Assembly: GCA_024291935.2 (NCBI GenBank)
Contig: CM044326.1
Coordinates: 32,177,948 to 32,241,947 of the forward strand
DNA length: 64,000 nt
Direction of reading: 5' to 3'
Source of the DNA: Okapia johnstoni
Lineage: Eukaryota > Chordata > Mammalia > Artiodactyla > Giraffidae
Positions 1-11,265 of this stretch are shown piece by piece. The notes beneath the pieces are model-generated. The model had not been told where the DNA came from. It was given only the letters and a program-made list of their open reading frames with translations, and did no database searches. Each line of letters begins with the position of its first letter. The stretch's first letter is position 1. The translations under genes were made by a program, and so were the position numbers.

Positions 1-135
1 AGTCATGTCTGACTCTTTGCGACCCCATGGACTGTAGCCCACCAGGATCCTCTGTCCATGGAATTTTCCAGGAAAGACTACTGGACTGGGTTGCCATTTT
101 CGACTCCAGGAGATCTTCCCGACCTGGGGACCAAA
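1..135 (-). mobile_element. Bov-tA SINE, cut by window edge
   Basis: This is the reverse complement of the ruminant Bov-tA SINE body. It carries the typical 'gactctttgcgacccc' and 'ggactgtagcccacc' blocks, then the spacer leading toward the tRNA-like head. The copy begins before the window, so only part is visible. The family is found in ruminants and helps identify the host. Confidence 0.85.
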
Positions 136-164
136 CATTTCTTTAGGAATTTATCCCTTTTATC

Positions 165-895
165 AAGTGTATTAGTTTCCTAGGACTTCTGTAACAAAGC
201 ACCACAAACTGGGTGGCTTAGAATAACAGAATTTTATTGTCTCGGTTCTGGAGGGTAGAAGTCTGAAGCAAAGATGGCATCAGGGCCAGGCTCCTGTCGA
301 GACCTGCAGGGGAACTTCCTTGCCTCTTCCTGGTTTCTGCTGGTTGCTGACTGTCCTTGGCTTGTGGGTACCTCACTCCGGTCTCTGCCTCCATCTTCAC
401 ATGACATCTTCCCTCTCTGTGGGATGGTATCCAAATTCCTCTCTTGTTATTTTTCTAAAAAGTTTATTTATTTATTTGTCTTGCAGCACATCTTAGTTGT
501 GGCACGTGGGGCCCTTTTTTGCAGCATGAAGTCTCTCTGGTTGTGGTGTGCGGGCTGAGTTGCCCCTGGGCATGTGGGATTTTAGTTTCCCAGCCATGGA
601 TCAAACCTGCATCCCCTGCATTGGAAGGCAGATTCTTAACCACTCGACCACCAGGAACGTCCCAGATTCCCCATCTGGGGACATTATGAGGACAGCAGTC
701 ATACTGGACAAGGGGCTCACTCTACTCCAACGAGTTAAGGTGACTAAAGGTGACCTCACCTTAACTAATTACCTTGGCAACAACTCCACTTCCAAATCAG
801 GTCACGTTCTGAGGCACTGAGGATGGTATCTCATACCAAAAATAGTAACTGGTTTTTTTTTTTGGACGGGGACACAATTTAACCTGAAACATTGG
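165..895 (+). repeat. Old mammalian interspersed repeat, interrupted by a SINE
   Basis: The left part has the widespread mammalian 'aacaaagcaccacaaactgg' sequence followed by 'ttctggagg'. The right part has the matching end, with the 'ggtcacgttctgaggcactg' block and 'gggacacaattt'. The two halves are separated by a CHR-type SINE at about 445-662. I recognise the repeat from its abundance but am not certain of its family name. Related copies lie at about 19950-20290 and 40875-41545. Confidence 0.55.
445..662 (-). mobile_element. CHR-type tRNA-derived SINE
   Basis: In reverse orientation this shows the tRNA-like head at its right end (the 'ccaccagg' and 'ttaaccactcgaccacc' blocks) and a body running left to an A-rich tail, seen here as T-rich sequence at about 455-478. 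This SINE class is typical of cetartiodactyl genomes. It is inserted into the older repeat at 165-895. Confidence 0.7.
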
Positions 896-999
896 GGTTT
901 TAAATTTTATTTGCAGGGATGCCTACAAAGCGGTCCCATGATTTTAAACATTTCCTGTGCCCCAGTGGTCAGTTTCTTTTGCTCCAATGGTTAGTTTCT

Positions 1000-1600
1000 T
1001 CTTGTCATTTCTTATTTTGTATTTGATCTTTTCCCTTTTTTATGTTCAGGTTAGTTAGTAGTTTGCTTATTTTGTTAATTTTAAAAAATCAGGGTTTTGA
1101 TTTATTAATCTGCTCGTGTCTCTCTGTTCTCTAACTCATTAATTTGAATGTTTCTCTTCATTATTTCATCCCTTGAGCTTTCTTTTGGTTTAGTCTGTGG
1201 TTCTTTTTTCTAGATATTTGAGCTTGGAATTTTGTTCCTTCTTTCTGTCATGGTTACTGATAAAAGTGTTTGGAGTTATGAATATTCCCCTTGGTCACCA
1301 CTTTAAATATATCCCCTGGAACCCTATATGTAGCATTTCCCCTATTGTTATTTTTAAAACAAAGTGCGCAATTTCAGTGTGTGTTTCTGCTTTCATTTAA
1401 GAATTGTTTGGTTCCAAAGAGAAAATGTCCAAGAGGAAGGGCTCCCCCTCATGCTGTTGTTAAATTCCGGTTTTATATTATGAGCTGACTTTTTATTGTA
1501 ATGCCTCTACTTTATGGAGCTTACTGATGTTTTATGACCCCATCTAGGACCAATTTCTGTGACTGTTCCATGAATGCCTGGGAAGGTTCTCCCTAGACCT
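1000..1600 (-). mobile_element. Decayed L1 ORF2 fragment, antisense
   Basis: This T-rich stretch reads as an antisense L1 ORF2 remnant. Phrases such as 'gttttgatttattaatctgc' and the 'tttatgaccc...gttccatgaatg' region follow the order of an antisense L1. It carries many substitutions and has no usable reading frame. It runs into a TG-rich block at 1601 and appears to resume after it. Confidence 0.55.
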
Positions 1601-2096
1601 ATGGTGTGTGTGTGTGTGTGTCTGTGTGTGCATGTATGTTCATGTGTGTATGTGTGGGCGCCTGTGCATGTGTATGTGTGTCTCTCTGTGTATGCATGTG
1701 TGTGTCTACGTGTGTATGAGTGTGCATGTGTCTCTGTGTGTAGTTGTATGTGTGTGTGCATGTGCGCATGCATGTGCGTGTTTGCATGTGTGCATGTGTA
1801 TCTGTGTATGTATGTGCATGTGTATGTATATGTCTGTGTCTGTATTTATGTGTGCATGTATGTCTGTGTATGTCTGTGTATATGTGTCTGTATGTGTATA
1901 TGTGTGTGTATGTGTTTATGTGTGTGTCTCTGTGTATGTGTGTGCATGTGTCTCTGTGTGTGTGTGTGTGCATGTGTAAGACCTGTCCCTAAGCTCTGCC
2001 CTGTTGGGCAGATGTGGAACCACCTGTCTCCTGTGGCTGTGCGTGTCTCTGTGTGTCTCTGTGTGTTTGTGTGTGTGTCCGTGTCTGTATGTGTGC

Positions 2097-2136
<40 letters not shown>

Positions 2137-2270
2137 CCTGTCCCTAAGCCCTGCCCTGTTGGGCAGACATGGAGCCGTCTGTCTCCTGTGGCTGTGCGTG
2201 TCTCTGTGTGTCTGTCTGTGTGTGTCTGTGTGTGTGTGCGTGTGTGTGTGTGTGTAAGACCTGTCCCTAA
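1601..2270 (+). repeat. TG-rich variable repeat block with a longer repeated unit
   Basis: Imperfect TG/TGTGTC/TGTATG repeats run from about 1601. A longer unique-looking unit, beginning 'taagacctgtccctaagc', occurs three times at 1977, 2132 and 2255. The copies are separated by TG tracts of differing length, with spacings of 155 and 123 bases. This is a compound minisatellite built of a roughly 90-base unit plus a variable TG tract. Long reading frames here (Val/Cys or Thr/His repeats) are simple-repeat translations. Confidence 0.85.
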
Positions 2271-2639
2271 GCCCTGCCCTGTTGGGCGGACGTGGAGCCA
2301 TCTGTCTCCTGGGCAGGTGTGGCCCTCGGGCATCCCATCCAGAAGCGCTGGTGAGGAGAGCAGCTTCCTGGTGGTCTCCGGGTGCGGGGTCGGGTACAGC
2401 TGTGTGTCTGAGCCGCGGCCACATCCCACCCCACCCCCTCCGGGTGTCGTGAGAGCGTCAGGGCCAGGTGGGGCCCTGGGACCGGCCAGGGCTGCCCCAC
2501 GTGGCTCCCCTGATGCCCACTTGACTCCCAGGTGGCCCGGGGGTGAGTGGAGCCGCCTGGGTGTGTCTCCTGGTTAGAGTCAGGCGTTCTTCTTTCCTCG
2601 TCCCCGTGTCCGTCTGGTCCTGCGAGGACGCGGTGAAGT

Positions 2640-3200
2640 CGAGCTCTCCTTGTGTCTCTACGACTCCTTGAATCCCTGAGTGTTTCCTTTAGTCAGCTGG
2701 CTGCTGTGTTATGTCCTGCGTGACTGCTCTGTTTTTGTTTGGAATTGTGTCCTCTTGCATTAAAGGCCTTCTTCGTCATGTTTAATGCTTTCTGTTCTGA
2801 CGTTCCCTTTGTCCACCTCCCTCCTTACAGCCTCTGTGTCTGTTACACCTTTCTAGGTGGGTCCCTCCTGTGGTGTGCTGAGCAGGCTGCTGCCTGTGAG
2901 CCAAATGGAATGTTTTCTTTCAATGTACGCACCGAACCTGTTAACGCTTATTAATGTGACTTGCACATTTGGTGTCAGCTGTCGTATTTTATAATTAGGT
3001 GCGTATCGTAATGTTTACTGTTTGATGTGTGGTCTCTGCTCTCTGTTGTTTTTCTGTGCCTTTGTGTTTTATTGTCATGATGACCTCTGTGCTCACACTA
3101 AGTGCCCTGAGTTCCCTGTTTTCTTATTTATATCCTCACTGTTGGTTTCTCATTTTCTGGTGATAACTCCCGCCCCCTGCTGTCTGTGCAACACAGATGA
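2640..3200 (-). mobile_element. Probable continuation of the antisense L1 fragment
   Basis: The stretch resembles the next section of antisense L1 ORF2, with a 'cattaaaggccttcttcgtc' block and a 'tttataattaggtgcgtatc' block in the expected order. Divergence is high. Together with 1000-1600 it suggests one old L1 in which the TG-rich block expanded. Confidence 0.4.
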
Positions 3201-4715
3201 ACACATTCTCTGTTTTTTCTCTCCTCCTACGAAGGCCTGGCCTTATCCTTGTCATGACACACACATAATGTTACTGAATTAGTGTCCTCCCCTCCTCCCT
3301 GCCACCACATTGGTCCTTCAGCTGAACCCTTCTGAGTCATCCTTTGGGTTGGATGAAGTTAATTATTTGGAAGTTCCCTCACAAAGGGCTCCTGGTTCAG
3401 GATTTCCTAAGTTCTAATATGTTTGAAACTGTTGGCTATGGCCTTGATACTTGAAGGATACCTTGACTGGATATCGATACACTTTTGTATCTAAATTTAT
3501 TTATCTCATCCTGAGCGTAAGTAAGCATGGGATTCTGAACGGCTAAGCGCACGATCTTTGGGTTAGAGGAAGGCCTTGGGTTTGCTTGCAGAATATCTCT
3601 GCGTCTGCTCCCTGTGATGGGTCCCACCTGGGGCAGCAGGCAAGAGTAGGCTGGACCCTGCTCTTGCAGAAGGAGCTTTGCCCACTGGAGAGGGACCCAA
3701 AATTATGAATCCTGTGGCTCATATATGAACTACTATACAGATTACTCCCTCCCCAGCCTGCCGTTCACCTCCCCGGGAGCCCAGGAGAAGAAGCTTCTCT
3801 TTCTAATGCAGAGAACAGAAGGGACTGTCCCTTGTTTACCACTTGGGGGATGTAATGGGATAGCTCTCAGTTTTATCCCATTTTGAAATCTAAAGACGTG
3901 GCAAAGGGAGATAGACCTGGAATCCTCTCTCCCGGGTATGCCACTCTCTGAAACTTCAAGGCTGGTTTGCCCCCCTGGCATCCTGTAACCCAAGTCACCA
4001 GCACTTCCGGCTCAGAAATCCACAGCATTGCAGAAACAGGAAGTGTTTTCTCTACAGATGCAGACTCCTTGGTTCAGACTTTCACTGGTGTTTGGGGAAG
4101 ATTGCCCCATTGCTGCTTTGCTGTTATTTTTGATGCCAGGAGAGTTCTTTGGCTCTTGTGAGTTGTCTTGGGTTGCTCTTGGAAGTGTAGTTGTTTCTCC
4201 AGGAAGTGTCTCAGAGTCGACCATTGCAGTTCAATCCTCCCCGACATCCACGGGGATGGGCTTTCACCGTGGAGACTCCGGTCTCTACTTGTGGACCGTC
4301 TTCTTGGGCTGTGGTTGTGAATGTTGTTCCTGCCCGTCTCCCTCCTTCGAGGCTGCACTCACGCCTCGGAAGTCCTGCTTGGCTGGTGTCTCTCACCCCT
4401 CTTCTCCCTGGCCGCCTCCTACTTCTCACATTGTCCTGTTTTCAGGCTCCTGGCCGCCTTTCTCCTTCCCCGGTGCCTTTATCCAGTCCGCTCTTCCTCG
4501 GTGTCTTGACTTTAGTCCTCACTTTGTGGGTCATTTTCCCTGTTCCTCCCTTTTCTCTGCTGGTCTCCACCAACCTCTTCACTTCTTCCCACTTTCGTCC
4601 CTTTGTGTTCATAGAGTTTTTCTTTCGACTCAGGATGGTTTCCGTATCCCCAAATGCTTTTTTGAGTATATTGGTGGCTCTAGTAGAAATGAACCCACGT
4701 GCCAATACAAGAGAA
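3201..4715. other. Intergenic, no recognisable feature
   Basis: The sequence is unique-looking with mixed composition. Open frames here are short or lack matching splice structure and family resemblance. I see no gene, no clear repeat and no RNA gene. Confidence 0.5.
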
Positions 4716-4885
4716 GTAAGAGACGGGGGTTTGATCCCAGGTTGGGAGGATCCCCCGAAGGAAATGGCAGCCTCCTCCAGGATTCCTGCCTGGAGAATCC
4801 CCGTGGACAGAGGAGCCTGGCAGGCTACAGTCCATGGGGTCACAAAGAGTCGGACGTGACTGAGCGACTAACACTTTCGCTTCAG
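4716..4885 (+). mobile_element. Bov-tA SINE, 5' truncated
   Basis: This is a forward Bov-tA body: 'gtttgatcccaggttgggag', 'gcctggagaatcccc', 'ggctacagtccatggggtca', ending 'gactgagcgactaacac'. Most of the tRNA-like head is missing or diverged. Confidence 0.85.
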
Positions 4886-7185
4886 AATAGAGGTAATTTT
4901 GATCTGTTCATCTGTGGATTTGGAGGGGGAGTGTTGACAAGACTGCTTGTTCAGTGGCCCCTCTTCCCTCTGTGCGGCGAAGAACAGAGTCCGGGTTCCT
5001 TAGCAGACCTCTTTCCGATGGTGGTGGGGGTGGGCCGGGCGCTGTGTCCTCTCCCCTTGGTGCCGCCTTTCTAGGGGACCTGGAGTCTCCGCGTTGTGCT
5101 CCTTTCTGCCTTTGCCACCTGACTCCCACAGGGCGCGTCTTCCTTCTGCTTTGCTTCTCCTGACGCGTCGCTTCTCGAAGACCCCACTTTGCACGGGCGT
5201 CTCCGCAGCTGGTGCCTGATGTGTAGGATGCGTGTTGCTGTGCAGGCACGTGGGGCTGCCCCGCTGCCCTGTTGCCGGTGGTTCTGGTTCTGCGCTGGTT
5301 CTGGCTCTGGTTCTGGCTGCTCGGCCAGCCCCCGTCTGCGTCCCCTTCCCCAGTCATCCTGGGCTGCTCTCACTCGCTGCAAAGCGGGGAAGACTGCCCG
5401 CTGGCGCCTCTTGGTCACCCTCCTTCTCTTCTCGCACTTTCCGTCTGACAGTCGTTCTGAAGTCGGGCAGTCTCGCCTTCTCGTCACGCGGAGGGCGCGG
5501 TTTCCGCGCGGTTGTATTTGTTCTTGTTCTTCGTGGTTTCTGGCAGCTCCGCAGGGGATGCAGACCCAGGCAGCTTCCATCCTCTTTGGTTCCCCAAGTC
5601 CTGTTCCGGGAGCTTTAGAGCACATTTTTTATGTGAGCGATTTAAAGATCCCATTCATGTGTTTAAGACTCAGCGGGTTTTATTTTCTAATGATTCATCT
5701 TGTCTGAAAATTTCTTTCTGCTGACTTGTGGGCCTTCTCTTATTGGTTTTCAGAAGGTCTTTATGTGTTTGAAATATTGTGACATGTCTGCATAACTTAC
5801 CCAGGTTCTTAGATTTCCTGTTGATTTTGCTGATGGAGAGATGTTCGCAGCGCTGAGTGCAGGGCGAGCTGTCAGGCCTTGACTTTCACTTGGGGATAGG
5901 AGGTTTGAAAGCAGGACCTGCACGTATGGAAGGAAGGAGGCAGGATCCAGGGAGGAGGATCCTGGGGCAGAGGTGCTGAGGAAGAAGGGGGAAGGAGGCG
6001 GCGGAGAGGGGCCCCAGCACTGCGGAGGAAGACAGGAGAGTGGGCGGTGGGGGTCGGGCTGGGGTGGTGACAAATGGGGATGTGAGGGCATTATCTGCAC
6101 AGCCTTGCAGAATGGGAGACCATTTGCATAAATATTGTTTGCAAAAAGCAATTAACGGTTCATTTACATGCAGGGAACTAGCAATTTGCACTTTTTTTTC
6201 CAGGAACAATTTCTTTGCCTCTGTGCACAAATTCGATGCATTGCAATTGGCCTTTGATCATAGGGCATGGCATTTTTTTATGTTTGGTTCTTCTCTTGGT
6301 TTCCTGAGCTATAAAAATTTTCTTTTAAAAAAGGAAGTGCCAAATAAAGGGTGGAAGTTCTCCGAACTTGTGCTCCCTGCATTGGTCCCTTTACCCTCTC
6401 CTGCCTGCGCCGTCTCATCTCCTCAACCCCCAGATGTTCTCCAACTGCAGACTGTTTTCACATTCTGTCTGTGGCCACAGCCTTCTCACAATAGTGAGTG
6501 GGGACATGTGGTTTGTGGGTGGCAGACAAAGCCGTGCCTGGGTGTGGGACAACCTAGAAATCAAACAAGTTTTGCTCAAGGTATGGAAAGGGCCCTCAGT
6601 TCCATAAAGGCTTCCCTCCACCCTATGCAAGCCGTTTCCTTGATCTCTTACAAAATGGATGCTTGTGTATAAATGAAGCTTTCTCACCTGGGCAGTGATT
6701 GGCTGCACTTTGTACCCTTCCCCCCCTCCTTCCTTGGGTCAAGCTCAGTGATCAAGGGTCTGTCTAAACTAGGATCAGCGACTGTGGGATCTTGATTCAA
6801 AGAGACAGGGCATGTCCTGGTATCTGGTGGCTCTGGGAGGGGTATGGAGCAGTCATGCCCCGTCTGGACCGAATAACCTCAACCAGGCATGATCTGCCCT
6901 TCCACTCTTACTGGAGATTGAAGTTAAGTCTCAGCCTTTAGCCTTTCTTTTGTAAAAGAAGAAAAAAATTACCCTGGACACTTTTAGAAATGGCAAGGAA
7001 GACTTTATTCAAGACTATTGCAAAAGGAGAGAGACTGGGCTCAACCCTGAACACACAGGGACAGGTGGGCGGGGTGAGGGAACGGATGGAAAACTACCCA
7101 GAGGGACATGGGGCGTACCCACGTTGGGAGAGGTGGGGCCCAGCTGGGTGTCAGGGGTTGGGGATTCTGTTTATTTGGTTACTTG
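4886..7185. other. Intergenic, mostly unique sequence
   Basis: No exon chain is visible. A short hexamer-like run (GGTTCT variants) lies at about 5279-5322. At about 6100-6370 an AT-rich patch contains a TATAAAA and, about 30 bases on, an AATAAA, with no recognisable LTR borders. The rest shows nothing I can name. Confidence 0.45.
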
Positions 7186-7187
7186 GC

Positions 7188-7305
7188 TGTTGTCTAGTCG
7201 CTGTGTTGTGTCCAACTCTTGGCAATGCCATGGACTGTAGCATGCCAGGCTTCCCTGTCCTTCACCATCTCCTGGAGTGTGTTCAGATTCATGCCCATTG
7301 GGTTT
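7188..7305 (-). mobile_element. BovB/Bov-A-related fragment
   Basis: The 'gttgtgtccaactcttggca' block is followed by 'catgccaggcttccctgtcc' and 'ttcaccatctcctggag'. This is the order seen in the antisense 3' part of BovB-type ruminant LINEs and their derivatives. It is short and diverged, and abuts a CHR-type SINE. Confidence 0.55.
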
Positions 7306-7307
7306 GG

Positions 7308-7418
7308 CTGTGCCGGGTCTTAGTTCTGGCGTGTGAGGTCTAGCTCCTGACCAGGCGTGGGACCCGGGCCCCCTGCATTGGGAGTGTGAAGTCTTAGCCA
7401 CTGGACCACCAGGGAATT
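7308..7418 (-). mobile_element. CHR-type SINE fragment
   Basis: Reverse orientation, with a tRNA-like head at the right ('cttagccactggaccacc') and body to the left. The split promoter blocks are diverged. Confidence 0.65.
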
Positions 7419-8150
7419 CCCGGGGTGGGGGATTCTTGATAAACTGGACTCAGCAGGCCAAGGCCAAGGCTTGTTTGTGAAGACTGTGCAGAGGAGACTG
7501 AGGTTTGGTCGCGAGAGGGCCTTGTCACCCCCAAGGGTGTGGCAGGAAAACAGCAGGGGCCCCATGGGGAGAAGCTGCAGCTAAGGTGAGCTCACTGTCA
7601 CGCGTCACAGTTTCCAGGGATGTGAGCCCCACGAGAACAAAAGGCAGCAGAGTCCGTGGAGCCAGCGGAGGGGGTCTGACACGTGGGACTGGGGTCCTGA
7701 GAAGTGAGACAGAGGAACAGCGAGAGGCCTGGGGTTAAAGAGTCATTGGGAACAGACCACAGGCATGTGTGGATGGGCTGCGTGAGGACTGGAGAGGCTG
7801 CGGGGGAGGCGGTGGGCCGGGACAGGGAGCTGAAGGCTCTACCAAAACGGAGGCAAAGGGGCGGGGTCAGGACCCAGGACGAGCTGAGACGGGGCCTGCA
7901 GGTCTGAAAGCCCCGGCACCCGCCTTCTGGGGCTCCGAGAGACAATCGGGGGAAGGTGGTTTGGGGGGCGCTTTTCCAGGGGCAAACTAGCCTCACCAGA
8001 GAGACCAGTAGGTGCTGAGCAGGATACATGCAAACAACTCCCCCCACCCCCCACACCCCAAATTTGCTTCTGGACACATTAAAGTGCAAAATGGTGAGAC
8101 AGAGAACGTCCTAAAGGCTTCCAAGCCGGGTGAGGAGGGGGAGGCAGGGG
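7419..8150. other. Intergenic, GC-rich, nothing recognised
   Basis: This is purine-rich, GC-rich unique sequence. Short open frames on both strands show no family resemblance or splice continuity. Confidence 0.45.
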
Positions 8151-8151
8151 C

Positions 8152-8432
8152 CGCTGCTGCTGCTAAGTCACTTCAGTCGTGCCCGACTCTGTGCGACCCC
8201 ATAGACGGCAGCCCACCAGGCTCCGCCATCCCTGGGATTCTCCAGGCAAGAACACTGGAGTGGGTTGCCATTTCCTTCTCCAGTGCATGAAAGGGAAAAG
8301 TGAAAGTGAAGTCGCACAGTCGTGTCCAACTCTTAGCGACCCCATGGACTGCAGCCCACCAGGCTCCTCCGTCCATGGGATTTTCCAGGCAAGAGTACTG
8401 GAGTGGGGCGCCACTGCCTTCTCCGGGAGGCA
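8152..8432 (-). mobile_element. Bov-A2-like dimeric SINE
   Basis: Two reverse-oriented Bov-A units lie head to tail. The first is at about 8155-8285 and the second at about 8300-8430, each with a 'ctccaggcaaga' or 'ttccaggcaaga' block and a 'ccccat' block. The dimeric arrangement is typical of Bov-A2. A short CTG run precedes the first unit. Confidence 0.75.
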
Positions 8433-8689
8433 GGGGATGTTACTGAAATCAGATTGACAGCTGTCTTCTCCATGTTGGAAGTGACAAGACAGAAAAGTCT
8501 GCCCTGTTTTGAGAGGACATGCCTGGATAGTCCATTATTTATGTGTAATAAAGACGTTTGGCTCCCATCACCCGCCTTTCTGAAAGAACTGTCGGGAGAT
8601 GTGTTTCAGCGGGAAGAAAGGTAACGCGGGTGCTGCTGGCGATGGTCACTGTTACTGTTAGAATTCTGCTAAACGCTGCGAACAGATGG

Positions 8690-8790
8690 TCTAACCTGAT
8701 CCTCACGGTGAGGCTGGGGGTCAGGTGCTGCTGTTCACATTTCACAGGTGAGGATGAAGGTGCACGAAAGAGGTAGCACATTGAGAAGTT
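8690..8790 (-). mobile_element. MIR fragment
   Basis: The 'cctgatcctcacggtgaggc' and 'cacatttcacaggtgaggat' blocks are the reverse of the MIR core and its 3' flank. MIRs are ancient mammalian SINEs, and this copy is diverged. Confidence 0.5.
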
Positions 8791-8999
8791 CAAATAAATA
8801 CGTATCAACTGTAAAGAGGTTCACAATCTGAAGCTAAAACTCTATGTGGGGTCAACAGGGGAGGCTTGGGGGAGACCTGAGACATGGAGAGAAATCAAAC
8901 TACACTGTGACCCTGGCCTTGTTCTGAGGGCAACTCGGCCCAGACTGCTGCCAGAAAACTGTAAGCTTAAGTCCACAGGCAGTCAGGAGAAGGTTGGAA

Positions 9000-9425
9000 A
9001 TAGAGTGTAAGTATCTCAAAGCCAGTTGAGGGAAAAAACGGAATAAGAAAAACTTTTTCTCTAAAATAAGGCAAGAAAGGGGAAAAACAAATAAAATCGA
9101 AAATATAAAGTAAGACTTTATTTTATCACAAATCACAATAAATGTCAGTGGGTTAAGTAAATGTGTTAAAGGATTAAGACTTTCAAATGGAATTAGAACA
9201 AATATCAAAAAAGGCTGAAAAAAAAACCCCTATCAAAAATACCAAAAAAAGTAAGTAATGCAGTATTTATATCATAGAAAATAAAATTCAGAGCAAAATA
9301 TTTAAAAGGGACAAAGAAGGGTATTTCTAATTGGCAAATAGAAAAACTCACAAAGAATACAGGAAAGCCATAAACTGAAATATAATGAGACATACACAAA
9401 GCGAAAAGGAATTTGTAAACCCAGA
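9000..9425 (+). mobile_element. Decayed L1 ORF2 fragment, sense
   Basis: A-rich sequence whose 'aataaatgtcagtgggttaa' block and later 'gggacaaagaagggtatttc' block keep the spacing of a central L1 ORF2 region. Frame is lost by substitutions and indels. Confidence 0.5.
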
Positions 9426-9904
9426 ATCCTGGTGGGAGGCCTTCCCCTCCAGCTGTGTGTCCCCTGTCCCGCCACCAGCTCCCCCAGCCCTGTTCCCCCA
9501 GGCCAGAGGAGGTGCTGAGGCCTGATGGGGGCGTTCCTTCCAGAGTCTTCCATCCGTGACTCTCCGACTTTGAGGAGCTCAGAGCGTGCCTTGACCTCTG
9601 GGTGTCTCTGCCTCTCTCACGCAGGCCCCTCCCAGATCTCCTGGATCCTTCTGGACCCTCGTTGGTCAGCCTCCTCCTCTGGCTCAGCATGGCGATGGCT
9701 TGAGCACCTGAGGTGCCTGTGTCTTACAGAGTTAGAAGTCGGCCCCTCATCCTTCAGGTCTGGGGCTCTGGAGGGGGAACAGGTGCTTGACTCAGGGCCA
9801 GTGTGGAGCAGGTGCCCAGGAACGGTCCATGGAGGAGAACAGCTCATGGATGTTGTCCTGAGAACAGCTTTGCATCGTGGCCCTGCCCCCGCACATGCCT
9901 GGCC

Positions 9905-9992
9905 TGCGGAAATATTAGCCCAACTTGTAGATGAAGAAGCAAAGGTTCAGGGAGGCAAGGTTTGCAGCCGATTGGCCACAGGCCTGGGAGGA
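9905..9992 (-). mobile_element. MIR fragment
   Basis: The 'gtagatgaagaagcaaaggt' block followed by 'tcagggaggcaaggtttgca' matches the antisense MIR pattern (deletion-bearing 'acagatgaggaaactgaggc' type). Confidence 0.45.
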
Positions 9993-11020
9993 GGCCAGGA
10001 GGAGGCTGGGCGCTCCTCGTCCCATCTGCTCTGCTCCGCAGGTACAGTCTTACCTCGAGGACGCTGGGGGGCCGCCAGCCGCCATCAGGCCCTGAAAGCA
10101 GCCTCTGCATCTGACTCCGGGGTGACTGCCTTGAGGTTGCACAGTGTTCCTTCAGATCCCAGCAGCATCAGGTACCTGCGGGCCAGAGGGGACAGACGGA
10201 CGGACGTGCGCCCAGGCAGCCTGCAGGCTCCGTCCCCCCGAGGCGATGGCGGGCTGGCTGCCGCCTCCTGCTCTGAGCACACCTGTCTCTCGTGTGCATC
10301 AGATAAACAGCCAGACTCTGTGTGTGCAGAATGCACAACACTGCACACATTACTTTGCAATTTGCTTTTCAGATTTTGCTCTGTGATGGTTCACCCTTCA
10401 AGCCGGAGCCTGGAGCCCTGGCTCCTTCTGTCTCATGTGTATATGTTTCCATCGAGAAGAGGCACAGGAGTGGGTTCAGCCTGGCCCTTGTTAGTAAACA
10501 TTCTGCTTGTTTCCGTGTTTGGGAGGCACAGAGCATGTGATAAACGTTCACGGACATATGTCCCCACAAGGGGAAGATCGGGGCGGGGGGGGTGAGAGAG
10601 GACGGAGCAGAGCGCCTCAGAGGTGCCCCCAGCTCCCGGAGCCAGCCGCTCTCCCTCCACAGCCGGAACCCCGCCTCCTGGCCTGGACACAGCCGCCCCC
10701 TGCCCGCTCCTGACCTTTTGCGTTTGGAGTGAGTTTTGTTTTGATTTGTGTCTCCTCACTGCCCGAGCTGCAGGCACCTTTCTGTATCCAGGCTTGTGTT
10801 TCCACTTGCAGGAACCCTCTGTTGATCCTTTATCTCCTCCGGCTGCAGGAGCTCTTTGTACAGGCGGGGAGTTAACCCTCCTGGTTACATGGCTGTGCGC
10901 GTTTTCTGTTGCAAATGGAGAGACAGCTGTGCAAGCCCCACTGTTTGTCTTTAGACTCAGTACTCACATATTTTAAACACACAAATGTAACATTTTCATA
11001 TTGATATGTAATATACTCAT
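9993..11020. other. Intergenic, no recognisable gene
   Basis: A long plus-strand open frame spans much of 9525-10595, but its translation resembles no family, has biased GC-rich composition and overlaps a MIR fragment. I treat the stretch as non-coding. Confidence 0.45.
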
Positions 11021-11021
11021 G

Positions 11022-11224
11022 TAATAGGCTTCCTTGTGGCTCAGACGGTAAAGAATCTGCTTGCAATGCAGGAGACCCAGGTTTGATCCCTCAATTGGAA
11101 AGATCCCCTGGAGAAGGAAATGGCACCCCACTCCAGTGTTCTTGCCTGGAGAATCCCATGGACAGAGGAGCCTGGTGGGCTACAGTCCATGGGGTCACAA
11201 AGAGTCAGACACGCCTGCGGCAAC

Positions 11225-11262
<38 letters not shown>
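11022..11262 (+). mobile_element. Bov-tA SINE ending in an (AC)n microsatellite
   Basis: Forward Bov-tA with its tRNA-like head ('ggctcagacggtaaag') and body through 'acaaagagtcagacacg'. It ends in an uninterrupted AC run of about 17 units at 11227-11262. Such SINE tails are a common source of ruminant dinucleotide microsatellites. Confidence 0.88.

Positions 11263-11265
<3 letters not shown>

Noticed and set aside
1574..2134. 186-residue and neighbouring Val/Cys- or Thr/His-rich frames
   Set aside because: They come from TG/CA repeats and are open in many frames at once.
4028..5074. 348-residue plus-strand open frame
   Set aside because: It runs through a Bov-tA SINE and has no recognisable domain. 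It is probably a chance frame.
6100..6370. Possible LTR promoter (TATAAAA followed by AATAAA)
   Set aside because: The two motifs are only about 30 bases apart, and no LTR borders, partner LTR or internal region could be seen.
9525..10595. 356-residue plus-strand open frame
   Set aside because: No recognisable domain is present, it overlaps a MIR fragment, and it has no flanking exon support. The open length is plausible by chance in GC-rich DNA.
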